From NCBI GenBank assembly GCA_002298545.1, contig DBKQ01000045.1, positions 28,592 through 34,412 on the forward strand: a stretch of DNA of 5,821 nucleotides, read 5' to 3'. The translations under genes were made by a program, and so were the position numbers. The stretch comes from Prevotella sp. UBA746 (GTDB lineage Bacteria > Bacteroidota > Bacteroidia > Bacteroidales > Bacteroidaceae). Below the pieces are notes generated by a model that was not told the DNA's origin, did not search any database, and saw nothing but the letters and a program-made list of their open reading frames with translations. Of this stretch, positions 1 to 5,821 are shown in pieces (position 1 is the first letter of the stretch; each line of letters starts with the position of its first letter).

Positions 1-1
1 T

Positions 2-1336
2 ATAGCAAATGACATCCGTGGCTATACTCCGTGCCAGTTCATTTGTGGCATTATGCCGTTCCTACTCGTTGTCGATGCCTTGGTGAGAACAGTAGTTCAG
101 TCTACTCCAGCACAGCTCGTAAAGCCTTATCTGCTTCTGCCGTTAAAGCGCTATGAATGTGTTGACGCTTTTGTGATTTCAAGCATCATCACACCGAACA
201 ATTTATTGTGGCTTTTCTTGTTCGTTCCATATGCAATAATGTCGGTTATCTTCAGTACCGGTCTTTTGCCGGCACTCTTCCTCGTCATTTGTTTACAGCT
301 GATATTCGTGTGCAACAGTCTTTTCTTCATGCTTTGCCGCACGCTTGTAATCCAGCATGTCGCGTGGTTGGCACTTCCTTTGGCAGTATACGGAATGTTG
401 TTCTTGCCATGGCTGGTATCAGATTTCGATACATTTTTCCGCATTTATGGTATGCTTGGCTCGTTCATCGCAGAAAAGTCGTTGGTGCCTTTTGTTGCAA
501 TAGCCGCATTTTTAGTACTGATGTTCAAGGTCAACCAGAGAGTACAATATACCTTCGTGTCGGCAGAAACGATGACAGACAGCGATGTTAAGATAAAGAA
601 GATTTCATCGTTCTCCGTATTTAACCGTTTCGGTCAGACAGGTGAATATTTAAAGCTGGAGCTCAAGGGAATGTTGCGTAATAAGAACATGCGACATACC
701 TTTATCTTCTCGATGGGATTTATTGTGCTTATAAGCATTTTGGATTCTTATACAGGATTGTATGCTGACAGCTTCTCTGAAAAATTCTGGTCGCTGTATC
801 CGTTCACGCTTATGAGCATGAATCTTGTCCGTATAATGTGTCCCGAGGGAAACTATATAGAATGTCTGCTCGTGAGAAAAGAAAACATACGCAACTTACT
901 TGAGGCAAAATACTATTTCTATTCAATAGCGTTGCTCATACCTTTTATATTAATGTTGCCTACTGTAATTGCCGGCACTTACCCCCTGTTGCTATTAATG
1001 GGTATGATGATTTTTACGGCAGGTCCCGTTTACTGTATGCTAATGCATCTTGCTATTATAAATAAGGTTACAATGCCGTTAAACACGAAATTGACCCGTA
1101 AGACAGGCGTAGAAACCAACTACGTACAGGTAATTGTTGAAATGGTAGCCATGTTCCTGCCGATAGCCCTCGTTTCCGTGCTTGATGCATTTATCGGCAG
1201 CATACCCACATATCTTTTCATGATAATTGTCGGTCTGGCTTTTATCCTCACCAACAGAATTTGGATAAACACGATATATAAGCGCATGATGAAGAGGAAA
1301 TATAAAAACCTTGAAGGGTTTATGTCTTCAAGATAA
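2..1336 (+). CDS. DUF5687-type ABC-2-like membrane permease, 5' partial
   Basis: This is the C-terminal part of a polytopic inner-membrane protein. The frame stays open from base 2 to the taa at 1334-1336, giving 444 visible residues. The first in-frame ATG, at base 53, lies in continuous hydrophobic coding sequence, so I take it as internal, with the true start outside the window. About ten hydrophobic segments are visible, near fragment residues 68-84, 88-112, 120-141, 160-177, 232-248, 262-280 (weak), 305-326, 327-350, 373-396 and 399-417. A charged loop lies at about 178-231, and the tail is basic (RMMKRKYK). The motifs PLKRYE near 47-52 and CPEGNYIECLLVRKEN near 280-295 resemble the Bacteroidetes DUF5687 family. 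From recall, members are about 490 residues and often sit beside an ABC ATPase, so roughly 45 residues may be missing. Such a partner would lie to the left and is not visible. The substrate is unknown. The membrane-protein call is firm and the family call comes from memory. Confidence 0.72.
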   Translation: MANDIRGYTPCQFICGIMPFLLVVDALVRTVVQSTPAQLVKPYLLLPLKRYECVDAFVISSIITPNNLLWLFLFVPYAIMSVIFSTGLLPALFLVICLQLIFVCNSLFFMLCRTLVIQHVAWLALPLAVYGMLFLPWLVSDFDTFFRIYGMLGSFIAEKSLVPFVAIAAFLVLMFKVNQRVQYTFVSAETMTDSDVKIKKISSFSVFNRFGQTGEYLKLELKGMLRNKNMRHTFIFSMGFIVLISILDSYTGLYADSFSEKFWSLYPFTLMSMNLVRIMCPEGNYIECLLVRKENIRNLLEAKYYFYSIALLIPFILMLPTVIAGTYPLLLLMGMMIFTAGPVYCMLMHLAIINKVTMPLNTKLTRKTGVETNYVQVIVEMVAMFLPIALVSVLDAFIGSIPTYLFMIIVGLAFILTNRIWINTIYKRMMKRKYKNLEGFMSSR

Positions 1337-1368
1337 GTTTTTCTGTTGCCAAAATAATAACTTTTGCC

Positions 1369-1387
1369 GTGTTTAACAACACTTTTA
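1369..1387 (+). terminator. Weak hairpin plus T-run after the permease gene
   Basis: GTGTT (1369-1373) and AACAC (1378-1382) can pair around a TAAC loop and are followed by TTTT at 1383-1386. It lies 33 bases after the permease stop. The stem has only five base pairs, so this is at best a weak intrinsic terminator. The larger inverted repeat that follows could do the same job better. Confidence 0.25.
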
Positions 1388-1388
1388 C

Positions 1389-1443
1389 AAACGTTTTCGG
1401 AAAGTTTTGTGTATTTTATTGCCGTTTCTTTCAGAAAACGTTT
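1389..1443. repeat. 16-base inverted repeat, 15/16 match, at the operon promoter
   Basis: The left arm AAACGTTTTCGGAAAG (1389-1404) is matched in reverse complement by CTTTCAGAAAACGTTT (1428-1443), with one mismatch and a 23-base spacer. Each arm also contains the self-complementary octamer AAACGTTT, at 1389-1396 and 1436-1443. The right arm shares its last base with the predicted -7 box, and the -33 box lies in the spacer. Both arms are upstream of the predicted transcription start, so for this promoter the repeat would act as DNA, for example as an operator for a dimeric regulator. For read-through transcripts from the permease gene it could fold as a stem-loop, but no U-tract follows it. 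The repeat is read directly from the sequence; its function is inferred. Confidence 0.7.
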
Positions 1444-1450
1444 AACTTTG
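1419..1450 (+). promoter_or_regulatory. Bacteroidetes-type promoter of the pectate lyase operon
   Basis: TAACTTTG at 1443-1450 fits the Bacteroidetes -7 consensus TAnnTTTG exactly. TTG at 1419-1421 stands 21 bases upstream and fits the -33 element at the long end of the usual 19-21 base spacing. Transcription would start near 1457, leaving an untranslated leader of about 85 bases before the ATG at 1542. The copies of TCAGAAAAC at 1431-1439 and 1455-1463 bracket the -7 box. The consensus is established for this phylum; use of this site is inferred. Confidence 0.65.
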
Positions 1451-1456
1451 CATGTC

Positions 1457-1541
1457 AGAAAACATTCATTATCATAGAGTCGATAAAATTTAGTATTAAT
1501 AATATAATCTAACGTAACTAATCTTTTAACAATCCAAAAAA
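1457..1541 (+). other. Predicted A/T-rich 5' leader of the operon
   Basis: This is the presumed untranslated leader of the two-gene operon. It is very A/T-rich and holds no recognisable riboswitch or strong hairpin. The bases before the ATG (ending CCAAAAAA) lack a Shine-Dalgarno sequence. An A-rich start region of this kind is normal for Bacteroidetes and supports the ATG at 1542 as the true start. Confidence 0.45.
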
Positions 1542-1985
1542 ATGAGAAAAAAGATTTTTGCGTCTGCATTAATGCTGATGGCAGCACTCGGTATTGCCAA
1601 AGCTGATGTAACGCAGACGTTGACCATAAACGGTCAGAAAGTAGAGAAGGTGGTTTCGCAAATCACTTTCAGTGGAGATAACGTAGTGCTCCATTTCAAT
1701 GGTTCAGAGGAGTCATATCCGATGAACGACGTACAGATTGATTTCTCGGGTACCGACGGAATCAACACAGTTTCAACATTTACATTCAACGGAATAGTAG
1801 ACGGTCAGCTGAACCTTGCCGGTCTCGCAGACGGAACCCCTGTTGCCGTTTACGACATATCCGGAAAGAAAGTGGCTGCAACACGCGCTCAAGGCGAGGC
1901 AACACAGTTGAATGTAGACAACCTGAACGGCGGAGTATATATTCTGAAAGCCGGCAATCAGATAGTCAAATTTGTTAAACGCTAA
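1542..1985 (+). CDS. Small secreted protein with T9SS type A-like C-terminal sorting domain
   Basis: This 147-residue protein begins with a clear signal peptide: basic MRKK, a hydrophobic stretch to about residue 18, and a likely cut after AKA at 19-21. The mature part is only about 126 residues. Residues 38-70 form a beta-rich motif (ITFSGDNVVLHF, then a second strand ending VQIDFSG). Residues from about 83 to 147 match the type IX secretion sorting tail (Por_Secre_tail): DGQLNL, then VAVYDISGKKV at 101-111, LNGGVYILKAG at 128-138, and the terminal KFVKR. No enzyme motif is present, so apart from the short beta motif it is a sorting tail with almost no cargo. In that system the tail carries cargo across the outer membrane and is usually removed as the protein is attached or released. 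The gene is first in an operon, 14 bases ahead of the pectate lyase, and follows the predicted promoter. Its role is unknown; a surface partner or anchor for the lyase is a guess. Signal peptide and tail are firm. Confidence 0.88.
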   Translation: MRKKIFASALMLMAALGIAKADVTQTLTINGQKVEKVVSQITFSGDNVVLHFNGSEESYPMNDVQIDFSGTDGINTVSTFTFNGIVDGQLNLAGLADGTPVAVYDISGKKVAATRAQGEATQLNVDNLNGGVYILKAGNQIVKFVKR

Positions 1986-1999
1986 ATCGTAATGCTGAA

Positions 2000-4807
2000 A
2001 TGAAAAAGATACAATTACTATTTACATTGCTGTTTTGCATGATTTTCGCATCAGCAAACGCACAGACATGGGACTTCACTACTATGTCGGAAGCTGACAA
2101 GGCTCTTTGTGCCGCAGATGCCAACTGGCTCCTCGGTACTGACAGATACTGCTATCTGCTTGAACTCTCAAATGCTCCGCTGACAGCCAATGGCACAGAA
2201 CTGGCTTATGCCAAGGGACTGAAATTTACGGCTGGTGCTGCTTCGGCTAAACAAGAGGGAAAGGCAAAGATTCGCCTTAACTACGGAAGTAGTCGACTGG
2301 AACTCAACGGCACTAATGTAGCAATGATAATCCCAGGACTCAAGGCAGGACAGAAGGTTACCGTGAAGTGTAAGTCGGGCAAAACAAACGAAGCTCGCGG
2401 CTTGAATGCTACAAACCTTACACCTGTAAGTGGTTCTTTCAACTCCACATCTGCTGATGACCAAACAAACGTAGGTACAGTAACTGCCGATGGCGACGTG
2501 GAGCTTACAACATCTGCCGGAATGTATATCTATTCCGTTGAAGTGGCAGAAAACGGCGGTGGCGGTTCTACCGACCCTGTTACTCCTTCTACATCAAACG
2601 ATGTGGCAATGAATCTGGCAAAGAACCAGATGCGCGTAACACTTGCATCAAACGATGTGAAATATTACAACACAGAGAGCCTCGCCTCTGTAGACATCAA
2701 CGGTGGAAACATCTCCATCAACCCATCCAACGGCAATGCTGCTGATGTGTTCCAGGGCAATGTAAGTCGTCTCGCCTTTGCCAAGGCTAAGGAAGGCGGA
2801 CAGAGCGGTGAGATTGACAACCCACAGGGCGCAATTCAGATTTCAGAGTCTAAGGGCTGGCTTGAGACAGTCTATGCAAAGTGGGCTCCATATACAGGAG
2901 CTGAATCATACAATGTTTACTGCAACGACAAGAAGATTGACCAGCAGCTCGTTCGTCTGTATCCTACATACGTTCGTGCCGACGTGCTCGGTCTTGCTGC
3001 CGGAACATACAACCTAAAGGTTGTTGCCGTAGATAAGGACGGAAACGAGATTGCAGGTTCTGCAAGTACTGTAAGCAACCTCATCGTAAAGAACTACAGT
3101 CGTGAGGGCTTTGCTCACTTCAAGAGCGGCAGTAACGGTGTAGGTGCATACAACAACGACGGTACGCTGAAGGCCGGTGCAAAGGTGTTCTATGTAACAG
3201 CCAAGACAGCCAAGACAATCTCTACTGAAGTTGCCGGTGCCGGCAAGTGCACAGGTATCCAGGCTATATGCGATGCTTATCAGAAGGGACAGGACAAGAC
3301 TCCTATCGCTTTCCGCTTCATCGGACTCGTGAAGAAGACAGATCTCGACAAAGTGTCAAGTTCTGAGGAAGGACTTCAAATCAAGGGCAAAAATGCTTAC
3401 AATGAAATGAACATTACCATTGAGGGAGTTGGCGACGATGCTACTGTTCACGGCTTTGGCTTCCTCTGCCGTAATGCTTCAGGTGTAGAATTCCGTAACT
3501 TCGCAATTATGCGTTGCTCAGACGACTGTATCTCTCTTGATACAAAGAACTCCATGATTTGGATTCACAACATGGACTTCTTCTATGGTCCTAACGGTGG
3601 TGGAGACCACGCAAAGGGTGACGGTACTGTTGACTTGAAAAATGACTCTCAGTATCTTACAATTTCATACAACCGCTTCTGGGATACAGGCAAGAGCTCT
3701 CTCTGCGGTATGACGAGCGAGACTCAGCCTAACTATATCACATATCAGCACAATTGGTTTGACCACTCTGACTCTCGTTGCCCACGTGTTCGTACAATGA
3801 CCGTTCACGTATGGAACAACTACTTCGACAACGTTGCAAAGTATGGTGTAGGTGCAACAACAGGTTCAAGCGTATTCGTAGAGAACAACTACTTCCGCAT
3901 GACTAACCGTCCTATGATGAGCTCTCTGCAGGGAACCGATGCTACCGGCGACGGAACTTTCTCTGGCGAGAATGGCGGTATCATCAAGTCGTTCGGCAAC
4001 GTATTTGCTGAGAATGGTTCTTACTTCAGCTACATCACTTATCAGAAGAACAACACAAGCTTCGACGCTTATGAGGCTTCTTCACGCAACGAGCAGGTTC
4101 CTGCTTCTGTAAAGACTCTCAAGGGCGGTACATCTTACGACAACTTCGATACTAACTCATCTCTGATGTACACCTATAATGTAGACCCGGCAGAGGATGT
4201 TCCTGCTGTCGTTACAGGCTTCTATGGTGCTGGTCGTATCAACCACGGCGACTTCACTTGGACTTTCGCTGATGTAGACGGACACAACGCTTCTTCTTAT
4301 GCTTATGATGCTAAGCTCGGTGCAGCTCTCGACAACTACAAGACTACTCTCGTTAAGGTTTACGGCGAGGGCGGCAGCTCTTCAGAGACAGGTACTGAGA
4401 ATCCTGGTGGTGGCGAGACTGGCGGTGGTTCTACAACCGAGCCTGATCAGCCAGAAACCCCAGAGGGTACTGTGCTCTGTACTTTCACAGACAAAAAGCC
4501 TTCAAGCAATATCTTTACCGTAACTGGTAACTATGCTACAAACAAGGGTACCGCAACCATCGATGGCGTATCATACAATACTTGCGTGAAGATGGAAAGC
4601 TCGACTTCTGTCGCATTTACCCTTACTGAGAGCAAGAAAGTAACTCTCTATTTCGCTGACAGCGAAACTGCTTCCGTTAAGGTTGACGGTGTGAAGAAGA
4701 CTGGCGACAAGAGTTCTTATACTGAGACTCTCGCAGCCGGTGCTCATACAATAACAAAGGCTGACACACGCAACCTCTTCGGAATAAAGCTTGAGAATGC
4801 AGAATAA
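2000..4807 (+). CDS. Secreted multidomain pectate lyase, polysaccharide lyase family 1
   Basis: This 935-residue enzyme should cleave alpha-1,4-polygalacturonate by calcium-dependent beta-elimination. It has a signal peptide (1-21, cut after ANA, no lipobox), an N-terminal beta module (about 23-184), a GGGGSTDPVTPS linker, a short beta region (about 200-284), an FN3-like module (about 285-367), the PL1 right-handed beta-helix (about 374-700), a Gly/Ser/Glu/Pro linker (789-824) and a C-terminal beta module (825-935). Catalytic motifs are intact. SDDCISL at 507-513 and GDGTVD with D541 and D545 fit the calcium-binding acids. K565 lies in GKSSLCG. RCPRVR at 593-598 supplies the catalytic arginine, R593, by analogy with R218 of PelC. 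The usual WIDH motif reads WIHN (521-524). No T9SS sorting tail is evident at the end (GIKLENAE). It starts 14 bases after the previous gene, without a Shine-Dalgarno site, and is probably co-transcribed. After about residue 100 every arginine codon is cgt or cgc, which suggests strong expression. The terminal modules may bind carbohydrate; that part is inferred. Confidence 0.93.
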   Translation: MKKIQLLFTLLFCMIFASANAQTWDFTTMSEADKALCAADANWLLGTDRYCYLLELSNAPLTANGTELAYAKGLKFTAGAASAKQEGKAKIRLNYGSSRLELNGTNVAMIIPGLKAGQKVTVKCKSGKTNEARGLNATNLTPVSGSFNSTSADDQTNVGTVTADGDVELTTSAGMYIYSVEVAENGGGGSTDPVTPSTSNDVAMNLAKNQMRVTLASNDVKYYNTESLASVDINGGNISINPSNGNAADVFQGNVSRLAFAKAKEGGQSGEIDNPQGAIQISESKGWLETVYAKWAPYTGAESYNVYCNDKKIDQQLVRLYPTYVRADVLGLAAGTYNLKVVAVDKDGNEIAGSASTVSNLIVKNYSREGFAHFKSGSNGVGAYNNDGTLKAGAKVFYVTAKTAKTISTEVAGAGKCTGIQAICDAYQKGQDKTPIAFRFIGLVKKTDLDKVSSSEEGLQIKGKNAYNEMNITIEGVGDDATVHGFGFLCRNASGVEFRNFAIMRCSDDCISLDTKNSMIWIHNMDFFYGPNGGGDHAKGDGTVDLKNDSQYLTISYNRFWDTGKSSLCGMTSETQPNYITYQHNWFDHSDSRCPRVRTMTVHVWNNYFDNVAKYGVGATTGSSVFVENNYFRMTNRPMMSSLQGTDATGDGTFSGENGGIIKSFGNVFAENGSYFSYITYQKNNTSFDAYEASSRNEQVPASVKTLKGGTSYDNFDTNSSLMYTYNVDPAEDVPAVVTGFYGAGRINHGDFTWTFADVDGHNASSYAYDAKLGAALDNYKTTLVKVYGEGGSSSETGTENPGGGETGGGSTTEPDQPETPEGTVLCTFTDKKPSSNIFTVTGNYATNKGTATIDGVSYNTCVKMESSTSVAFTLTESKKVTLYFADSETASVKVDGVKKTGDKSSYTETLAAGAHTITKADTRNLFGIKLENAE
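2592..2659 (+). repeat. 14-base direct repeat inside the pectate lyase gene
   Basis: CATCAAACGATGTG occurs at 2592-2605 and again at 2646-2659, exactly 54 bases (18 codons) apart and in the same frame. Each copy encodes SNDV, in TSNDV near residue 201 and ASNDV near residue 219. It lies just after the first linker, so it may be a trace of a small in-frame duplication or simply chance in coding sequence. Confidence 0.5.
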
Positions 4808-4858
4808 GGAAAGTTCCCAAAAGACTGGCGGATAAGCTGCAGGTCTTAAATATAAAAT

Positions 4859-4893
4859 AAACGGGGTGTGAGAAAATCACATCCCGTTTTCTA
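4859..4893. terminator. Strong bidirectional intrinsic terminator between convergent genes
   Basis: AAACGGGGTGTGA (4859-4871) pairs with TCACATCCCGTTT (4877-4889) around a GAAAA loop. This gives a 13-pair stem with a single G-U wobble. On the + strand it is followed by a T-rich tail (TTTTCTATTTTAT, from 4887), ending the pectate lyase operon 51 bases after its stop codon. Read on the - strand, the stem is followed by TTTATTTTATATTT, so it can also end the convergent helicase transcript about 55 bases after that gene's stop. Confidence 0.88.
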
Positions 4894-4943
4894 TTTTATC
4901 AAACCATGTATTGTTTTTCTACTCGTTAGGAGCTTCAACATAT

Positions 4944-5821
4944 TCATGAATGTTCCTTTACGTATCTTTTCACGATAGCGAGAATCTCAACACCATATTT
5001 GTCGGCTTTCGCTTTGCCGATGCCAGGAATCTGAACAAGAGCGTCTAAGTCTGCAGGCAGAGTGTTTGAAATCCCCGAGAGCGGTTTCTGAGCAAGAATG
5101 CAGTAAGCCGGAAGTCCTTCTTCGCGCATCTTTTCCGTTCGCCAAACTATGAGCTCGTTAAGCAGAGTGGGGTGCAGGTTGCCGTCGGGTATAACAGTCT
5201 TTGTCGTCGTTTTCTTTTTGCTCCTTTGACTGCCGCCACCTGCGTTATTGCCGAGAAGGACTGCCGCCTTAGCCTTCAGATAACCTTCTGTAGAGAAAAG
5301 GCTGTCGGCAGCAAAGCGAAGCATCTGGATTTTCAGAGTCATCACCTCGCGCAGAGTCTCGATGGCATTATCCAGCTGTTTCTTTATCTGTTTGTTCCCG
5401 GTCTGCAAGTTGCTTTTCAGGAAGACATCGTTTGCCAGAGCTGTTTCCTTCAGGAAATAACGGGCACCTTTAGAGATTCTTTGCTGTAGTTCATCGCTGA
5501 CCTTGCAGTCATGACATTCGGCAGCAAGTTGTTCATATTGCAGTCGGAAGCGGCTTGCTACCAATGTAGCCCGTTCGTGGAAAGCCTTCAGCACTACTCT
5601 GAATTCCGCGAGCGTCTTAGGGTAAGTGTTGTACAGGTGTTCGCTTACAACCCTGTTCATATTGTTCAGAGCCCTTTCCGCCGGAATGAAGTCAAAAAGT
5701 TCGTTGAGCAGGTTTATCATATATCTGCGTCTCATTGCCGCAATATCGCTTTCTTTCGGTTCGTTAGCCTCAACCTGTTTGTTGAAGCTCTCCACGCGGT
5801 TGTCTGATATTATCGCCTGTG
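4944..5821 (-). CDS. C-terminal part of a PIF1-like helicase with HRDC domain, 5' partial
   Basis: The - strand frame is open from the right window edge to the tga at 4946-4944, giving 291 visible residues. A GTG at 5795-5793 could be read as a start, but the frame continues upstream of it (AIISDNRV). I take that as the end of the motor domain, so the true start lies outside the window. AIISDNRVESFN resembles the stretch that follows the last helicase motif in Bacteroidetes PIF1-like proteins; that match is from memory. Residues of about 20-185 are helical and charged, with a CHDC pair but no motif I recognise. A basic linker (RSKKKTTTKT) leads to an HRDC domain at about 215-287, with LHPTLLNELIVWR and a helix-hairpin-like PGIGKAKADKYG near 265. 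HRDC domains help helicases such as RecQ bind DNA. The middle region does not look like the RecQ winged helix, so RecQ is less likely. It is convergent with the lyase operon and functionally separate. HRDC is firm; the PIF1 assignment is moderate. Confidence 0.72.
   Translation of the reverse strand, partial: QAIISDNRVESFNKQVEANEPKESDIAAMRRRYMINLLNELFDFIPAERALNNMNRVVSEHLYNTYPKTLAEFRVVLKAFHERATLVASRFRLQYEQLAAECHDCKVSDELQQRISKGARYFLKETALANDVFLKSNLQTGNKQIKKQLDNAIETLREVMTLKIQMLRFAADSLFSTEGYLKAKAAVLLGNNAGGGSQRSKKKTTTKTVIPDGNLHPTLLNELIVWRTEKMREEGLPAYCILAQKPLSGISNTLPADLDALVQIPGIGKAKADKYGVEILAIVKRYVKEHS

Noticed and set aside
53..55. ATG at 53 as the start of the permease gene
   Set aside because: The frame continues to the left window edge with a plausible membrane-protein sequence, and the family is longer than the 427 residues this start would give.
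1503..1508. TATAAT as a -10 box
   Set aside because: Bacteroidetes primary sigma factors use TAnnTTTG instead of TATAAT, and this stretch lies in A/T-rich leader where the hexamer is expected by chance.
1120..1587. 155-residue open frame on the - strand
   Set aside because: It overlaps the end of the permease gene, the promoter region and the start of the small secreted protein, and has no recognisable domain.
4361..4471. Low-complexity GGT/GGC repeats as a DNA-level tandem repeat
   Set aside because: They encode a Gly/Ser/Thr/Pro linker between modules, with no exact repeating unit.
4821..4847. AAGAC/GTCTT pairing after the lyase stop
   Set aside because: Only five base pairs with a 17-base loop and no T-run; the much stronger stem at 4859-4889 accounts for termination.
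4677..4880. 67-residue open frame on the - strand
   Set aside because: It runs antisense over the lyase C-terminus and the terminator stem, and its sequence has no protein-like features.
5793..5795. GTG as the start of the helicase gene on the - strand
   Set aside because: Codons upstream are open to the window edge and read AIISDNR, continuous with a helicase C-terminal stretch, so the gene is partial.
5172..5807. Open frames of 105 and 98 residues on the + strand opposite the helicase gene
   Set aside because: They are antisense to a frame with a clear HRDC domain and show no motif, signal peptide or start region of their own.

Overview
The window looks like chromosomal DNA of a Bacteroidetes species, most likely Prevotella or a close relative. 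The signs are a DUF5687-type permease, a type IX secretion (T9SS) C-terminal sorting domain, a modular family 1 pectate lyase with a Bacteroidetes-style N-terminal module, a TTG/TAnnTTTG promoter, and A-rich start regions without a Shine-Dalgarno sequence. The genus is inferred from style and not proven.

Layout from left to right. (1) 2-1336, + strand: the 3' part of a polytopic membrane protein of the DUF5687 / ABC-2 permease type, open at the left window edge. (2) 1337-1541: a 205-base intergenic region. It holds a weak hairpin, a 16-base inverted repeat with 15 of 16 positions matching, and a good Bacteroidetes promoter whose -7 box touches the right arm of that repeat. (3) 1542-1985, + strand: a 147-residue secreted protein with a signal peptide, a short beta-rich region and a T9SS-type C-terminal sorting domain, but no evident catalytic domain. 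(4) 2000-4807, + strand: a 935-residue secreted pectate lyase starting 14 bases after the previous stop, so almost certainly in the same operon. It has a signal peptide, an N-terminal beta module, an FN3-like module, a PL1 beta-helix with the catalytic motifs intact, and a C-terminal beta module, joined by Gly/Thr/Pro linkers. (5) 4808-4943: a convergent intergenic region with a strong stem-loop that can terminate transcription from both sides. (6) 4944-5821, - strand: the C-terminal part of a probable PIF1-like helicase ending in an HRDC domain, open at the right window edge.

The biological unit is the two-gene pectate lyase operon. The lyase would cleave homogalacturonan by beta-elimination outside the cytoplasm. 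The small gene-1 product carries the sorting tail that the lyase seems to lack. The flanking permease and helicase genes look unrelated to pectin use. No SusC/SusD pair, regulator gene, RNA gene, mobile element or CRISPR array is visible. The points most worth a second look are the unequal distribution of the sorting domain across the two genes, a similar beta motif in both proteins, and the inverted repeat over the operon promoter.
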